Positions 1 through 6,968 of a DNA stretch of 37,049 nucleotides are shown piece by piece. The position numbers were made by a program, and so were the translations under genes. Where the stretch lies: the IMG/VR virus record IMGVR_UViG_3300044858_005681, positions 1 through 37,049 of that record; one strand, 5' to 3'. Every line of letters starts with the position of its first letter. Within the stretch, counting starts at the first letter, position 1. This DNA comes from a virus. The notes under the pieces are model-generated. The model saw only the letters and a list, made by a program, of their open reading frames with translations, was not told the DNA's origin and ran no database searches.

Positions 1-1440
1 GCGCGTATCGTCATTCACCAGCGCCTGGCGCGTCAGCGCCACCAGGCGGCCGCGTTCCTGCACCGCATAGGTCTGGCCTTCTTCCGCGATCGAGCCGTAG
101 GTATAGGGTGCGCCTTCAGAAATGGCGGCCACTTCCGGGAATTGGCCAGCAAAGGCAGAAGTGATGGTTTTGAAATCCGCCACATCAACTTCGCGCGTCC
201 AGGAAGCCCAGGTGTTCGGGTACTGGCCAAACAGGCCCTGCACAGACTTATTCGCGGAATTGACAAGAATCAGCGGGAAGTCGCTGGTGGAATGCTGCGC
301 GTTGATCCGACCGGACAAAACCATTTCCGCCAGATCGGCACCGGACATGCGGTGCACGTCCTTCACACCATTGGCCACTGCGATTTCACGCATCAGGCCA
401 TGGAAGCCCATATTGGCGAATTCGCGGCTTTCCGCCGGCGGCGCCTGGTTGGAAAGCTGCGCGGAAAGCGCACCAGTCCAGCGGGCGCGCAGCGTATCGC
501 GTTCATCACGGATCACGCTGACCACCGAAGAATTCGGCATGATCGGGGCGGGGCTGCGCGCCGCCACCGCTTCAAGCGCAGCTTCAAGCGCGGCTTCGCG
601 CGTGGCGCCGCGTTCAATCTGCGTCAGCGCAAATTCGGCCGGTAGGCCGTTGCGTTCGGCAATGCCGCGAACCTCAGCAATGGAAGCCGCCGCCGGCACA
701 ACCGGGGCAGGGGTTTGGGCCGGGCTATTCCCGCCGGCCTGGGCGATGGATTCGGACATGCCGATCTCCTTGGCTACTGCCGGCGAAATTGCCGGCGGGT
801 TGGAAACTACCGGCGCCGCTACCGGCACCGCATCGCGCGCCGCGCGCACCAGCCCACAAAAGGCTGCGGGCGCGGCGGCGTAACGATTGGGGTCAAGCGC
901 CGCGAAGGCGCGAATTTCTGCGGGCTCCGCGGTTTCACTGGCAAAACCTTCCGCCACGGCCATATCCGCATCAAACCAGGTTTCGGCGCGCATCAGCGCG
1001 GCCACGGCTTCTTCATCCTTGCCGGATTTTCCGGCATAGGTACGGCGATAGGCGCTGCTGATCTGGTCCAGCACATCGGCCTGTTGGCGCATGGTTTCCG
1101 CATCGCCCAGCGCGCCGCCCCATGCTTCATGGATCATCAGGAAGGCATTGCCCGGCATAATGATCCGGTCGCCCGCCATGGCGATCAGGCTGGCCGCTGA
1201 TGCGGCAATCCCTTCCACAATCACGGTCTTCGGCCCGGCGTGGCGCGCCAGCATGTTATGAATGGCGATGCCCGCCAACGCATCCCCACCATAGGAATTG
1301 ATGGAAATGGTCAGCGGTTGATTGGCGGAAAGCTTTTTCAATTCCGCCGCGACACCGGCGGGCGTGATTTCCCAACCGACATCACCCAACAGCGAAAGCA
1401 CCGCGGCCTGTTCGGCTGCAGCGCGCATTTGCACTGGCAT
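1..1440 (-). CDS. ClpP-like head maturation protease / major capsid fusion, N-terminal part (runs off the window at position 1)
   Basis: The ATG at 1440 follows a strong ribosome site (AAAGGGGG) just after the portal stop, and the frame stays open for 480 codons to position 1. Residues about 40-190 are a ClpP/S49-like prohead protease: INSYGGD, the nucleophile in GIAAS (Ser81) and MIHEAWG (His104). A proline/alanine-rich linker follows. From about residue 330 it matches the Mu-like capsid half, with STSDFPLILVNSANK, DFKTI and LTRQALVNDD. The protease matures the prohead and the capsid half builds the shell. The C-terminal 178 residues of the same protein are at 36512-37049. A direct end-to-end join is out of frame, so a short piece is absent from the window. 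Family assignment is firm; the size of the missing piece is inferred. Confidence 0.92.
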   Translation of the reverse strand, partial: MPVQMRAAAEQAAVLSLLGDVGWEITPAGVAAELKKLSANQPLTISINSYGGDALAGIAIHNMLARHAGPKTVIVEGIAASAASLIAMAGDRIIMPGNAFLMIHEAWGGALGDAETMRQQADVLDQISSAYRRTYAGKSGKDEEAVAALMRAETWFDADMAVAEGFASETAEPAEIRAFAALDPNRYAAAPAAFCGLVRAARDAVPVAAPVVSNPPAISPAVAKEIGMSESIAQAGGNSPAQTPAPVVPAAASIAEVRGIAERNGLPAEFALTQIERGATREAALEAALEAVAARSPAPIMPNSSVVSVIRDERDTLRARWTGALSAQLSNQAPPAESREFANMGFHGLMREIAVANGVKDVHRMSGADLAEMVLSGRINAQHSTSDFPLILVNSANKSVQGLFGQYPNTWASWTREVDVADFKTITSAFAGQFPEVAAISEGAPYTYGSIAEEGQTYAVQERGRLVALTRQALVNDDTR

Positions 1441-1451
1441 AGAAGCCCCCT

Positions 1452-3095
1452 TTAAGCGTTTGTCGCCGCAAGCCCCGTGGCGGCGATTTCAATGGCGGAA
1501 TTGACCGCCGCATCCTGCGCGCCGCCGGAAGCATTGGCGCGGCGCGGGTCAGCATCCAGGATCAGACCCAGATCATCATGCAGCGCGTTGTCTTCGGCGA
1601 TCTGCTGCGCGATGGTGGTGGGGTCATAGCCCTGTTCCGTCACCGCCTGGCGCCAGGTCTTCAGGCCCATGCGGATCATGGCCTTGGTCGCCAGCGCGTC
1701 CTTCATTGGGTCCACAAATTCGAACACAGGCGGGCCCCAGGCTACCGGGTAGGCGTGCGGCGCGGGCGACAGCACACTGGCACCAAGCGCGGATGCCACC
1801 CAGGCCCGCCAGATCGGTTCACACATGCCAGGGACCAGCAAATGCCACTGGTCCTGTTCCAATTGGCGCTTGAAGGCCAGGCGCCCAGCGCGGAGCGATG
1901 AATAATTTGCGCCGGAAAGATCACCCGTCAGCAAATCATAGGTCAGGCCATAAGCGGCGGCGATAGCGTGAAGCTGGTGCTTCGCCAATTCATTGAAGCC
2001 GCCGGTGCCGGATGGCGTGGCAAAGGAAACATCTTCACCAGGCAGCAGCCGTTCGATCATGCCGGGCGAGAAGGTTTTAAGCGCATCGCCGGTTTCAACA
2101 TCAGTGCCTTCCAGCGGGCCGCGACCAGGCGCGGCGTCACTGGTGATGAAAGCCGCCAGGCAGGCTTGCACCTTGGCTTGCTGCAACGCCGCGTCTTCCA
2201 ATTCATCCAGCGCCATCAGGCGCGTGATGATCGGCGCTGCCACCGGCACACCGCGCACCTGGCCGGGGCGCGTGGCCTTGAACAGGTGGATAATGTCGGA
2301 AGCCGGCACACGACGGCGCAGCATGGTTCCACGGCCAAAGGTGGCGGCTTCACCGGGGTGACGATCAAACAGCCAATACGCCACGGGCGCGCCCATGGCG
2401 TTGTATTCCACACCATTGGCAATCAGATTATCTTCGGGCCGGCGACGTTCTTCGTTGTAGGTTTCATCAAGCAAATCCGGTTCCAGCACCTGCAAGGCCA
2501 GCGGCACATTCAAGCCGCGCCGGCGCTGTTCGGCAGGCGTCAGGCGGATCAACTGGATCAGCACTTCACCGGCTTCAGCGCGCGTACGGGCGGCCAGTGC
2601 TTGCAACCCGTAAAAATCCATCTGGCCCGTGATGTCACATCGCGCGGCCCATGCTTCAAACGCCGCATCAACCTGCGCATTTACAGCCGCCACCTGATCA
2701 CGACTTTCAACGTAAACCTGGAAACGGCTCAACCATTTTGCTTTAGCTTGCTCATCGTCCCGCAACGCCTTCATCAGAGGCGTGGGCGCTGAAACCCTGC
2801 TTTCAATCGCCGAACGCGGCGTGATGCCAGTGCCGATCTGGTATCCGATCAAGGTATCCAGCGCGGAAACCGCCCAGGCATTGTTGCGCACCAGGTCGCG
2901 CGACCGGTCGCGCAGTGTCTTCAAGCCTTCCTGCACTTCGGCGCGCGGGCCATTGGCGCTGGAAAGCCGCCCCATGCGGCGCGACCGGCGCGCGCCATCA
3001 TAAGCCGCCTGGATGCCCTGCAGCGCCAGGCGCGCGCGCGCACGGCGCAGCGCGGCTTCCGGCGCAAGGCTGGCAAGCAGGCGGTCAAACCACAT
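1452..3095 (-). CDS. Portal protein, lambda gpB family
   Basis: This 547-aa protein has the hallmarks of the lambda-type portal family. The N-terminus is basic and helical, followed by DRSRDLVRNNAWAVSALDTL and GTGITPRS. The middle contains DFYGLQALAARTRAE and the late part HAIAAAYGLTYDLLTGDLS followed by NYSSLRAGRLAF. The portal forms the dodecameric ring at the capsid vertex through which DNA is packaged and to which the tail connects. It lies between the gpW-like joiner gene (7-nt gap) and the protease/capsid gene (11-nt gap), the classical lambda order. Length is normal for the family and no disruption is seen. Confidence 0.95.
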   Translation of the reverse strand: MWFDRLLASLAPEAALRRARARLALQGIQAAYDGARRSRRMGRLSSANGPRAEVQEGLKTLRDRSRDLVRNNAWAVSALDTLIGYQIGTGITPRSAIESRVSAPTPLMKALRDDEQAKAKWLSRFQVYVESRDQVAAVNAQVDAAFEAWAARCDITGQMDFYGLQALAARTRAEAGEVLIQLIRLTPAEQRRRGLNVPLALQVLEPDLLDETYNEERRRPEDNLIANGVEYNAMGAPVAYWLFDRHPGEAATFGRGTMLRRRVPASDIIHLFKATRPGQVRGVPVAAPIITRLMALDELEDAALQQAKVQACLAAFITSDAAPGRGPLEGTDVETGDALKTFSPGMIERLLPGEDVSFATPSGTGGFNELAKHQLHAIAAAYGLTYDLLTGDLSGANYSSLRAGRLAFKRQLEQDQWHLLVPGMCEPIWRAWVASALGASVLSPAPHAYPVAWGPPVFEFVDPMKDALATKAMIRMGLKTWRQAVTEQGYDPTTIAQQIAEDNALHDDLGLILDADPRRANASGGAQDAAVNSAIEIAATGLAATNA

Positions 3096-3101
3096 GGCGG
3101 G

Positions 3102-3299
3102 TCAGTCCTTTCTGAACGCTGAAAGCGTGGTGCGGTTCATCGGCACGGAAAGTTCGCGGCGTAGCGCGGCAATGGCTTGGCTCATTTCCGTGATGCTGCG
3201 ATACTTCACTGATCGGCCATCGGAAAAGCGCACTTCCATCACCGCGCCGTTCTGCGCCATGGCGGCGGTCAGCGCGTCAATATCGGCTTGCGTTGCCAT
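3102..3299 (-). CDS. gpW-like head-tail joining protein
   Basis: A 65-aa protein starting MATQADIDALTAAMAQ. The start at 3299 is preferred over an upstream in-frame start because AAAGG lies 6 nt upstream, overlapping the end of the terminase gene. It has an N-terminal helix, a VRFSDGRSVKYRS beta-hairpin and a C-terminal helix (TEMSQAIAALRREL). This pattern is typical of gpW-type joiners encoded between the large terminase and the portal. It should seal the portal after packaging so that the tail can attach. Identification rests on this pattern plus position. Confidence 0.8.
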   Translation of the reverse strand: MATQADIDALTAAMAQNGAVMEVRFSDGRSVKYRSITEMSQAIAALRRELSVPMNRTTLSAFRKD

Positions 3300-3309
3300 G
3301 GTGAACCTT

Positions 3310-5292
3310 TCAAATCCAGTCGGATCGGCGTTCAAACCAGCCACCACTTCGGGGGGGCGCGGCGGGCTTTACTTGTGGTGGCGGCGGTGCTGCCACAGCG
3401 GCCAAGGTCTTCAAATCGGGCTGCCAAAGGGCAGCCATATCAGCTTGCGCATCTTCAGGCCTGCCCACACGTTCCGCGATCAGCTTTTCCCAATGTGCAT
3501 CAGTCAGGTTCGCGGTTTCATGCCGCGCCAAGGCGCGGGCATAAACGGCGATATCCCATTGCTCGTTGCGGGGACGCACCTTGCGCCATTCCCGCCTGGT
3601 GAAGCCCGCGCGGTTGCCGATTTCCACACAGGCTTCGGCGGTAATCTGCTCGAAAAACCCAAGGTCCAGGGCTTGCGGAAAATGCGCCGCGCCCTTTGGC
3701 CAGGCGCCGGTAGCGTCAGGCCCCATTTCCGTGAGCCTGAGCGCCGCTGCCACTTCCGTCTTCAAATCCCAGGTACCAACCGGCCAAAGCAGGACCGATC
3801 CAATTTTCTTGCCGTTGTAATCCACATCTTGCGGCTTCGGCATGCCAAGCGGCGGTTCACCCCACTTGGCGCGGCCATCCAGCGCCATGATGCGCGGATC
3901 ACGCCTGGCGGCGTGGCGGCGGGCATAGGCATAAACCCGCTGCGGCAGATAGCCCGAGTCAATCCCGCAGCAGATCGGCGCCCATTCACGCCCCCAGGCG
4001 TCGCGGTAGGTTTTGCCGACCACTTCATCCAAAGCCAACCACACCGGATCAAGCGCCGGGTCACCTTCCAGAATGCCGCCGTCGATCCACCAGGAAGACA
4101 GATGGCGATCCCAGCCATACACGCCCCATTCCAGGCGATCACCTTGCACGTCCACCGCTGCTGTCAAAAACAACACGCCGGGCGGAATACGCCGCGGCGG
4201 ATAGGCTTCGCGCCGGCGCCACAGCAATTCATGGCTCGGCAAATCGTAGCGCGGTTCATAAGGCAAGCCGAGCACCTGCTGAGTGAACACCTTGTCCAGC
4301 AGCGGATCATCCTGGCTGCGTTCGCGCTGTTCTGCGACCCAGGCCCAAGACACAAAAGGCGAATACAGCGCATTCAGCGCGAAGCTTGCGTGATGCACCA
4401 ATAACTCGGGCCGCTCATGCACCCATTTGCCAGCGGCCAGCATGGCAGCCTTTTGGCGATGCTCGATCCCGACGCCGCACGCTGAACAATGATAGAGCGC
4501 CGCGCTTGGCTCCCCCTTCGGCCAGCGCAGATTCTCAAAAATCAGCGGTTGCTCGGTGCCGCAATCGGGGCAAGCCACATGGAACCGGCCTTGGCTGCCA
4601 TCTTCATACCGTGCCGATATGCGGCACTGACCTTTGATGCCGGGCGTGGATGCCGCGGCGATTTTCTCCCGCCCCGTCCATGCCATGGCGCGGGCTTCGG
4701 CCATGGAAACCGGATCGCCGCGCCCATCCACATCCATCGGAAATTCTGAGACTTCATCCAGCAGGATCACCCGCTTGGTGACCATCTGCAGGCCCTTGGA
4801 GGAATTCGCCCCCGTCAGGTCAATGTTCCCGCCGGCAAAAATCTTTCGCTTGGTGGTGCTGCCGGTTTCATCCCGGCTCACCAACGCCCGCACCTTGGCC
4901 GATACCGCCGGGGAATTCGCCAGCATCGGTTCCAGCTTGTCGCGGTTGAACTTCTGCGCTTCATCCAGCGAAGGCAGCACCCAAAGCACTGTGGTCGGCG
5001 TTTCCGCGATGATCTGGCCCGCCAGGTTCAGCAGCGCCATTGTTTTACCAACCTGGGCGGACGCCATCAGCGTCACGCGCCGCGCCGGATGCGAAAGGCT
5101 TAGGGCATCCATGACATCGCGCAGGTAGGGCACTCGGTCAGTACGCCAGCCGCCCGGGAAAGGCCCTTCTTCCGGGCCCAGGACGCGCTCTGCGTCGGCC
5201 CAGGCCGAAACCAGACGTTCGGGCGGCGAAGCCAGGCCGCGCGCCCAAGCCCGGCGAAGCACCGGGCCAGCATCAGGCAGCGCTTGGAACAT
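3310..5292 (-). CDS. Terminase large subunit, GpA family
   Basis: A 660-aa DNA-packaging motor. Residues about 70-200 form the ATPase, with a Walker A-like loop MASAQVGKT (76-84) and Walker B ILLDE (176-180) followed by VSEFP. Around 230-280 is a CPDCG...CSACG cysteine pair set, seen in GpA-type terminases, probably a zinc knuckle. The C-terminal half is the nuclease, with DVQGDRLEWGVYGW as its first acidic strand and CGIDSGYLPQRVY further on. It cuts concatemeric DNA and drives it into the prohead. Its start overlaps the small terminase gene by 20 nt, implying coupled translation. Full family length and intact. Confidence 0.96.
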   Translation of the reverse strand: MFQALPDAGPVLRRAWARGLASPPERLVSAWADAERVLGPEEGPFPGGWRTDRVPYLRDVMDALSLSHPARRVTLMASAQVGKTMALLNLAGQIIAETPTTVLWVLPSLDEAQKFNRDKLEPMLANSPAVSAKVRALVSRDETGSTTKRKIFAGGNIDLTGANSSKGLQMVTKRVILLDEVSEFPMDVDGRGDPVSMAEARAMAWTGREKIAAASTPGIKGQCRISARYEDGSQGRFHVACPDCGTEQPLIFENLRWPKGEPSAALYHCSACGVGIEHRQKAAMLAAGKWVHERPELLVHHASFALNALYSPFVSWAWVAEQRERSQDDPLLDKVFTQQVLGLPYEPRYDLPSHELLWRRREAYPPRRIPPGVLFLTAAVDVQGDRLEWGVYGWDRHLSSWWIDGGILEGDPALDPVWLALDEVVGKTYRDAWGREWAPICCGIDSGYLPQRVYAYARRHAARRDPRIMALDGRAKWGEPPLGMPKPQDVDYNGKKIGSVLLWPVGTWDLKTEVAAALRLTEMGPDATGAWPKGAAHFPQALDLGFFEQITAEACVEIGNRAGFTRREWRKVRPRNEQWDIAVYARALARHETANLTDAHWEKLIAERVGRPEDAQADMAALWQPDLKTLAAVAAPPPPQVKPAAPPRSGGWFERRSDWI

Positions 5293-5770
5293 CTGCCGCG
5301 CTCAATTCGCCCGCCAGCCCATCCAGGGCCCGGCGCAAGGCTTGTGTGATCGTGGCCTGGATGGCGATCTCGTCACCCAGCCTGGCGCAATCTGCCGCCA
5401 CTTCCTGCGGGATCTGCAGCAGCCGATCGCGCAGCTTGCGCGCCATGTCTTCTTGCTCGGCCTCTACTCGCGCCGCTTCGAGTAGCTTGCCCTGCTGACG
5501 CCCAAGCTCCAATTCCGCAAGCTGAGCATCAGCAGCCATCTTGCGAAGCCGCTCTGCCGCGAGGCCAGATTCGGCATCGCCTTGGCTCAGGCCGGCATTG
5601 CCCGTGGTCTGCAGCAGCGGATCAAGCCCGGACTTCCGCAGCGCCAGGTAGGAATCGAGGTCCACCTTGCCATCCGCGCCGACCAACCCGTGCTGGCGCA
5701 CCTGGCGCGAAACGGTTGATTTGTGCACCCCGGCATGGGCCGCGATTTCGGTTATGCTGAGCCGTGGCAT
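5273..5770 (-). CDS. Terminase small subunit, Nu1-like
   Basis: This 165-aa protein begins with a helix-turn-helix (about residues 4-25: ITEIAAHAGVHKSTVSRQVR) followed by a charged, probably coiled-coil helical region with AERLRKMAADAQLAELELGR and a helical tail. A DNA-binding head plus oligomerising coiled coil next to a GpA terminase is what is expected of a Nu1-type small subunit that recognises the packaging site. The product could also be described simply as a DNA-packaging HTH protein. It is the first gene of the head block. The ATG at 5770 follows a weak GGGG site. The upstream 250 nt carry palindromes and a hairpin but no gene. Confidence 0.82.
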   Translation of the reverse strand: MPRLSITEIAAHAGVHKSTVSRQVRQHGLVGADGKVDLDSYLALRKSGLDPLLQTTGNAGLSQGDAESGLAAERLRKMAADAQLAELELGRQQGKLLEAARVEAEQEDMARKLRDRLLQIPQEVAADCARLGDEIAIQATITQALRRALDGLAGELSAADVPSAA

Positions 5771-5806
5771 TTACCCCAGGCTCCCAATACCGATTTGCCG
5801 TTTCAT

Positions 5807-5845
5807 GTTGCGCAACAAAGAGAAATTTGTTGCACCCTTCTGCAA
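5807..5845. promoter_or_regulatory. Palindromes upstream of the small terminase gene
   Basis: Two dyads lie 37-75 nt upstream of the small terminase start: GTTGCGCAAC (5807-5816, perfect) and TTGCA-6 nt-TGCAA (5830-5845). Both share the TTGC/GCAA half-site of the repressor operators near 12100 and 12600, but the spacing differs. They may be weak operators for the head/late promoter. No convincing -35/-10 pair was found, so this is tentative. Confidence 0.35.
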
Positions 5846-5915
5846 TTTCCCCACTACCAATGCCAGGCGCGCAAAGCCGCCCGCATACAAAATCAGGCCG
5901 GAAGGACCCGCGAGG

Positions 5916-5937
5916 GGCACGGCGCAAGCGCCGTGCC
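5916..5937. other. Perfect 9-bp hairpin between the DUF6456-like and terminase genes
   Basis: GGCACGGCG-CAAG-CGCCGTGCC is a perfect 9-bp stem with a 4-nt loop. A degenerate copy of its left half (GGCACGCCGCTTGCG on the minus strand) lies about 20 nt away toward 5962. There is no T-tract on either strand, so it is not a standard intrinsic terminator. It may slow transcription, process the message, or take part in cos/pac recognition, since it sits directly before the small terminase gene. Confidence 0.5.
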
Positions 5938-6024
5938 AACGCGATACGCAAGCGGCGTGCCAAAGTGATAGAAGGATTTTCTGAAAGCTTGAAGGCGCCG
6001 GGCGCACTTCTGAGCGATAGGTAT

Positions 6025-6822
6025 TCATAGCATCGAAACGTGGTGGGATGTCAAGCGGGTATTTTCACCGCCTGCCCAGCCAGCCCTTTCCACATACCAG
6101 CCCAGGCTTTGCCGTAGCCGAGCCAAGGCGTTGCGCTGGTCAATCCGCAGCGCATCGGCCACTTGCCGCACGCCGCGCCCCTTCACCACCACCAGGCGCG
6201 TCAGGTCTTCGATGGTTTCATCTGACCGCCGAGGCAGCCGCCGCGCCGGCAAGCGCCGCGCCCAGCCGCGCCAGGGGCCGAAGCGCTCACGTTCCGCTTC
6301 CTCGATCACCATCAGTTCCCCGGTGCCGTCCGAGCCGCTGGCCAAGCGCTCAGCGAACTGGCTGCGCACCATCGGCACGCGCCCGCCATCCAGGTATTCC
6401 ACCACCAGCCTGATTTCCTGACCCGCGCGAAACTCGATCGGCGTGATCTTGCCCGCATCCCGCAGCCCAGCCAGCTTATCCGCCCGCACCACCCGCTGAT
6501 GCACCACCCGCCGCGCCTGCCCTTCCGCAGCCCGCACAGCCGCTTCAGGGTCATAACCCACCGGAAGCCTGAACGCGGGGTCTGGACGGCACTGAGCCGC
6601 CAGCGCCCGGGCTTCTTCGGCCATCGCACGGGCATGGGCCATTTCCACCACGCGCCGCGCCATGCCATCGCCAGTGACCCAGGCGCCGCCAGATTGAATG
6701 CTTCCCACCCTATCCGTCAGCTTCACACCCTGTTCACACCCACCTTCACACCTTTTTTCTTTTATTTCATTGAAGGTGTGAAGGTGTGAAGGGTGTGAAG
6801 GCGAATATACACGCGCGACCAT
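6025..6822 (-). CDS. HTH protein resembling DUF6456, candidate late-gene regulator
   Basis: A 265-aa protein. The ATG at 6822 is supported by AGGAGAA 8 nt upstream, so the repeat-encoded N-terminus (SHPSHLHT about residues 10-17, CEGGCEQG about 25-32) is probably translated. The central part (ITPIEFRAGQEIRLVVEYLDGG) and the C-terminal DNA-binding-like part (TIEDLTRLVVVKGRGVRQVA, ALRIDQRNALARLRQ) resemble the alphaproteobacterial DUF6456 type. It stands alone between the replication genes and the terminase, where lambdoid phages keep their late regulator. A late-switch role is an inference from that position. No enzyme motif is seen. Confidence 0.6.
   Translation of the reverse strand: MVARVYSPSHPSHLHTFNEIKEKRCEGGCEQGVKLTDRVGSIQSGGAWVTGDGMARRVVEMAHARAMAEEARALAAQCRPDPAFRLPVGYDPEAAVRAAEGQARRVVHQRVVRADKLAGLRDAGKITPIEFRAGQEIRLVVEYLDGGRVPMVRSQFAERLASGSDGTGELMVIEEAERERFGPWRGWARRLPARRLPRRSDETIEDLTRLVVVKGRGVRQVADALRIDQRNALARLRQSLGWYVERAGWAGGENTRLTSHHVSML
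6722..6799. repeat. Iteron-like array A, 3+3 inverted TTCACACC octamers
   Basis: Three TTCACACC copies (6722-6729, 6733-6740, 6745-6752) are followed, after a T/A-rich spacer, by three inverted copies GGTGTGAA (6775-6782, 6783-6790, 6792-6799). The array can fold into a long imperfect hairpin and lies within the 5' end of the DUF6456-like gene. With array B and the nearby helicase gene it looks like an origin of replication with initiator-binding iterons. Confidence 0.7.
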
Positions 6823-6881
6823 GATACACTTCTCCTATAGGGTTACCGCTTCATGCCTCACGCGCACGTGAGGAAAATTGC

Positions 6882-6957
6882 TTCACACCCTTCACACCTT
6901 CACACCCTGAGTATTTTCAACGAAAGAAGGTGTGAAGCAGGGTGTGAAGGGTGTGAT
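6882..6957. repeat. Iteron-like array B, 3+3 inverted TTCACACC octamers
   Basis: Copies of TTCACACC at 6882-6889, 6891-6898 and 6899-6906 face GGTGTGAA at 6929-6936, 6941-6948 and a variant (last base changed) at 6950-6957. The arrangement is the same as in array A, about 80 nt away. It fills most of the 146-nt gap between the helicase stop (6969) and the next start (6822). No other clustering of this octamer was noticed in the window. Confidence 0.7.
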
Positions 6958-6968
6958 CCTTCCCCCTT

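Noticed and set aside
122-883. 253-aa plus-strand ORF at the left end
   Set aside because: Antisense of the protease/capsid gene, whose frame is continuous and matches the family.
3013-4404. 463-aa plus-strand ORF
   Set aside because: Antisense to the intact terminase and gpW-like genes; its product is Arg/Pro/His-rich as expected from the reverse reading of G+C-rich coding DNA.
6722-6957. CRISPR-like array
   Set aside because: Units are only 8 nt with 0-5 nt spacing in most cases and are inverted in two blocks; there are no regular unique spacers and no cas genes.
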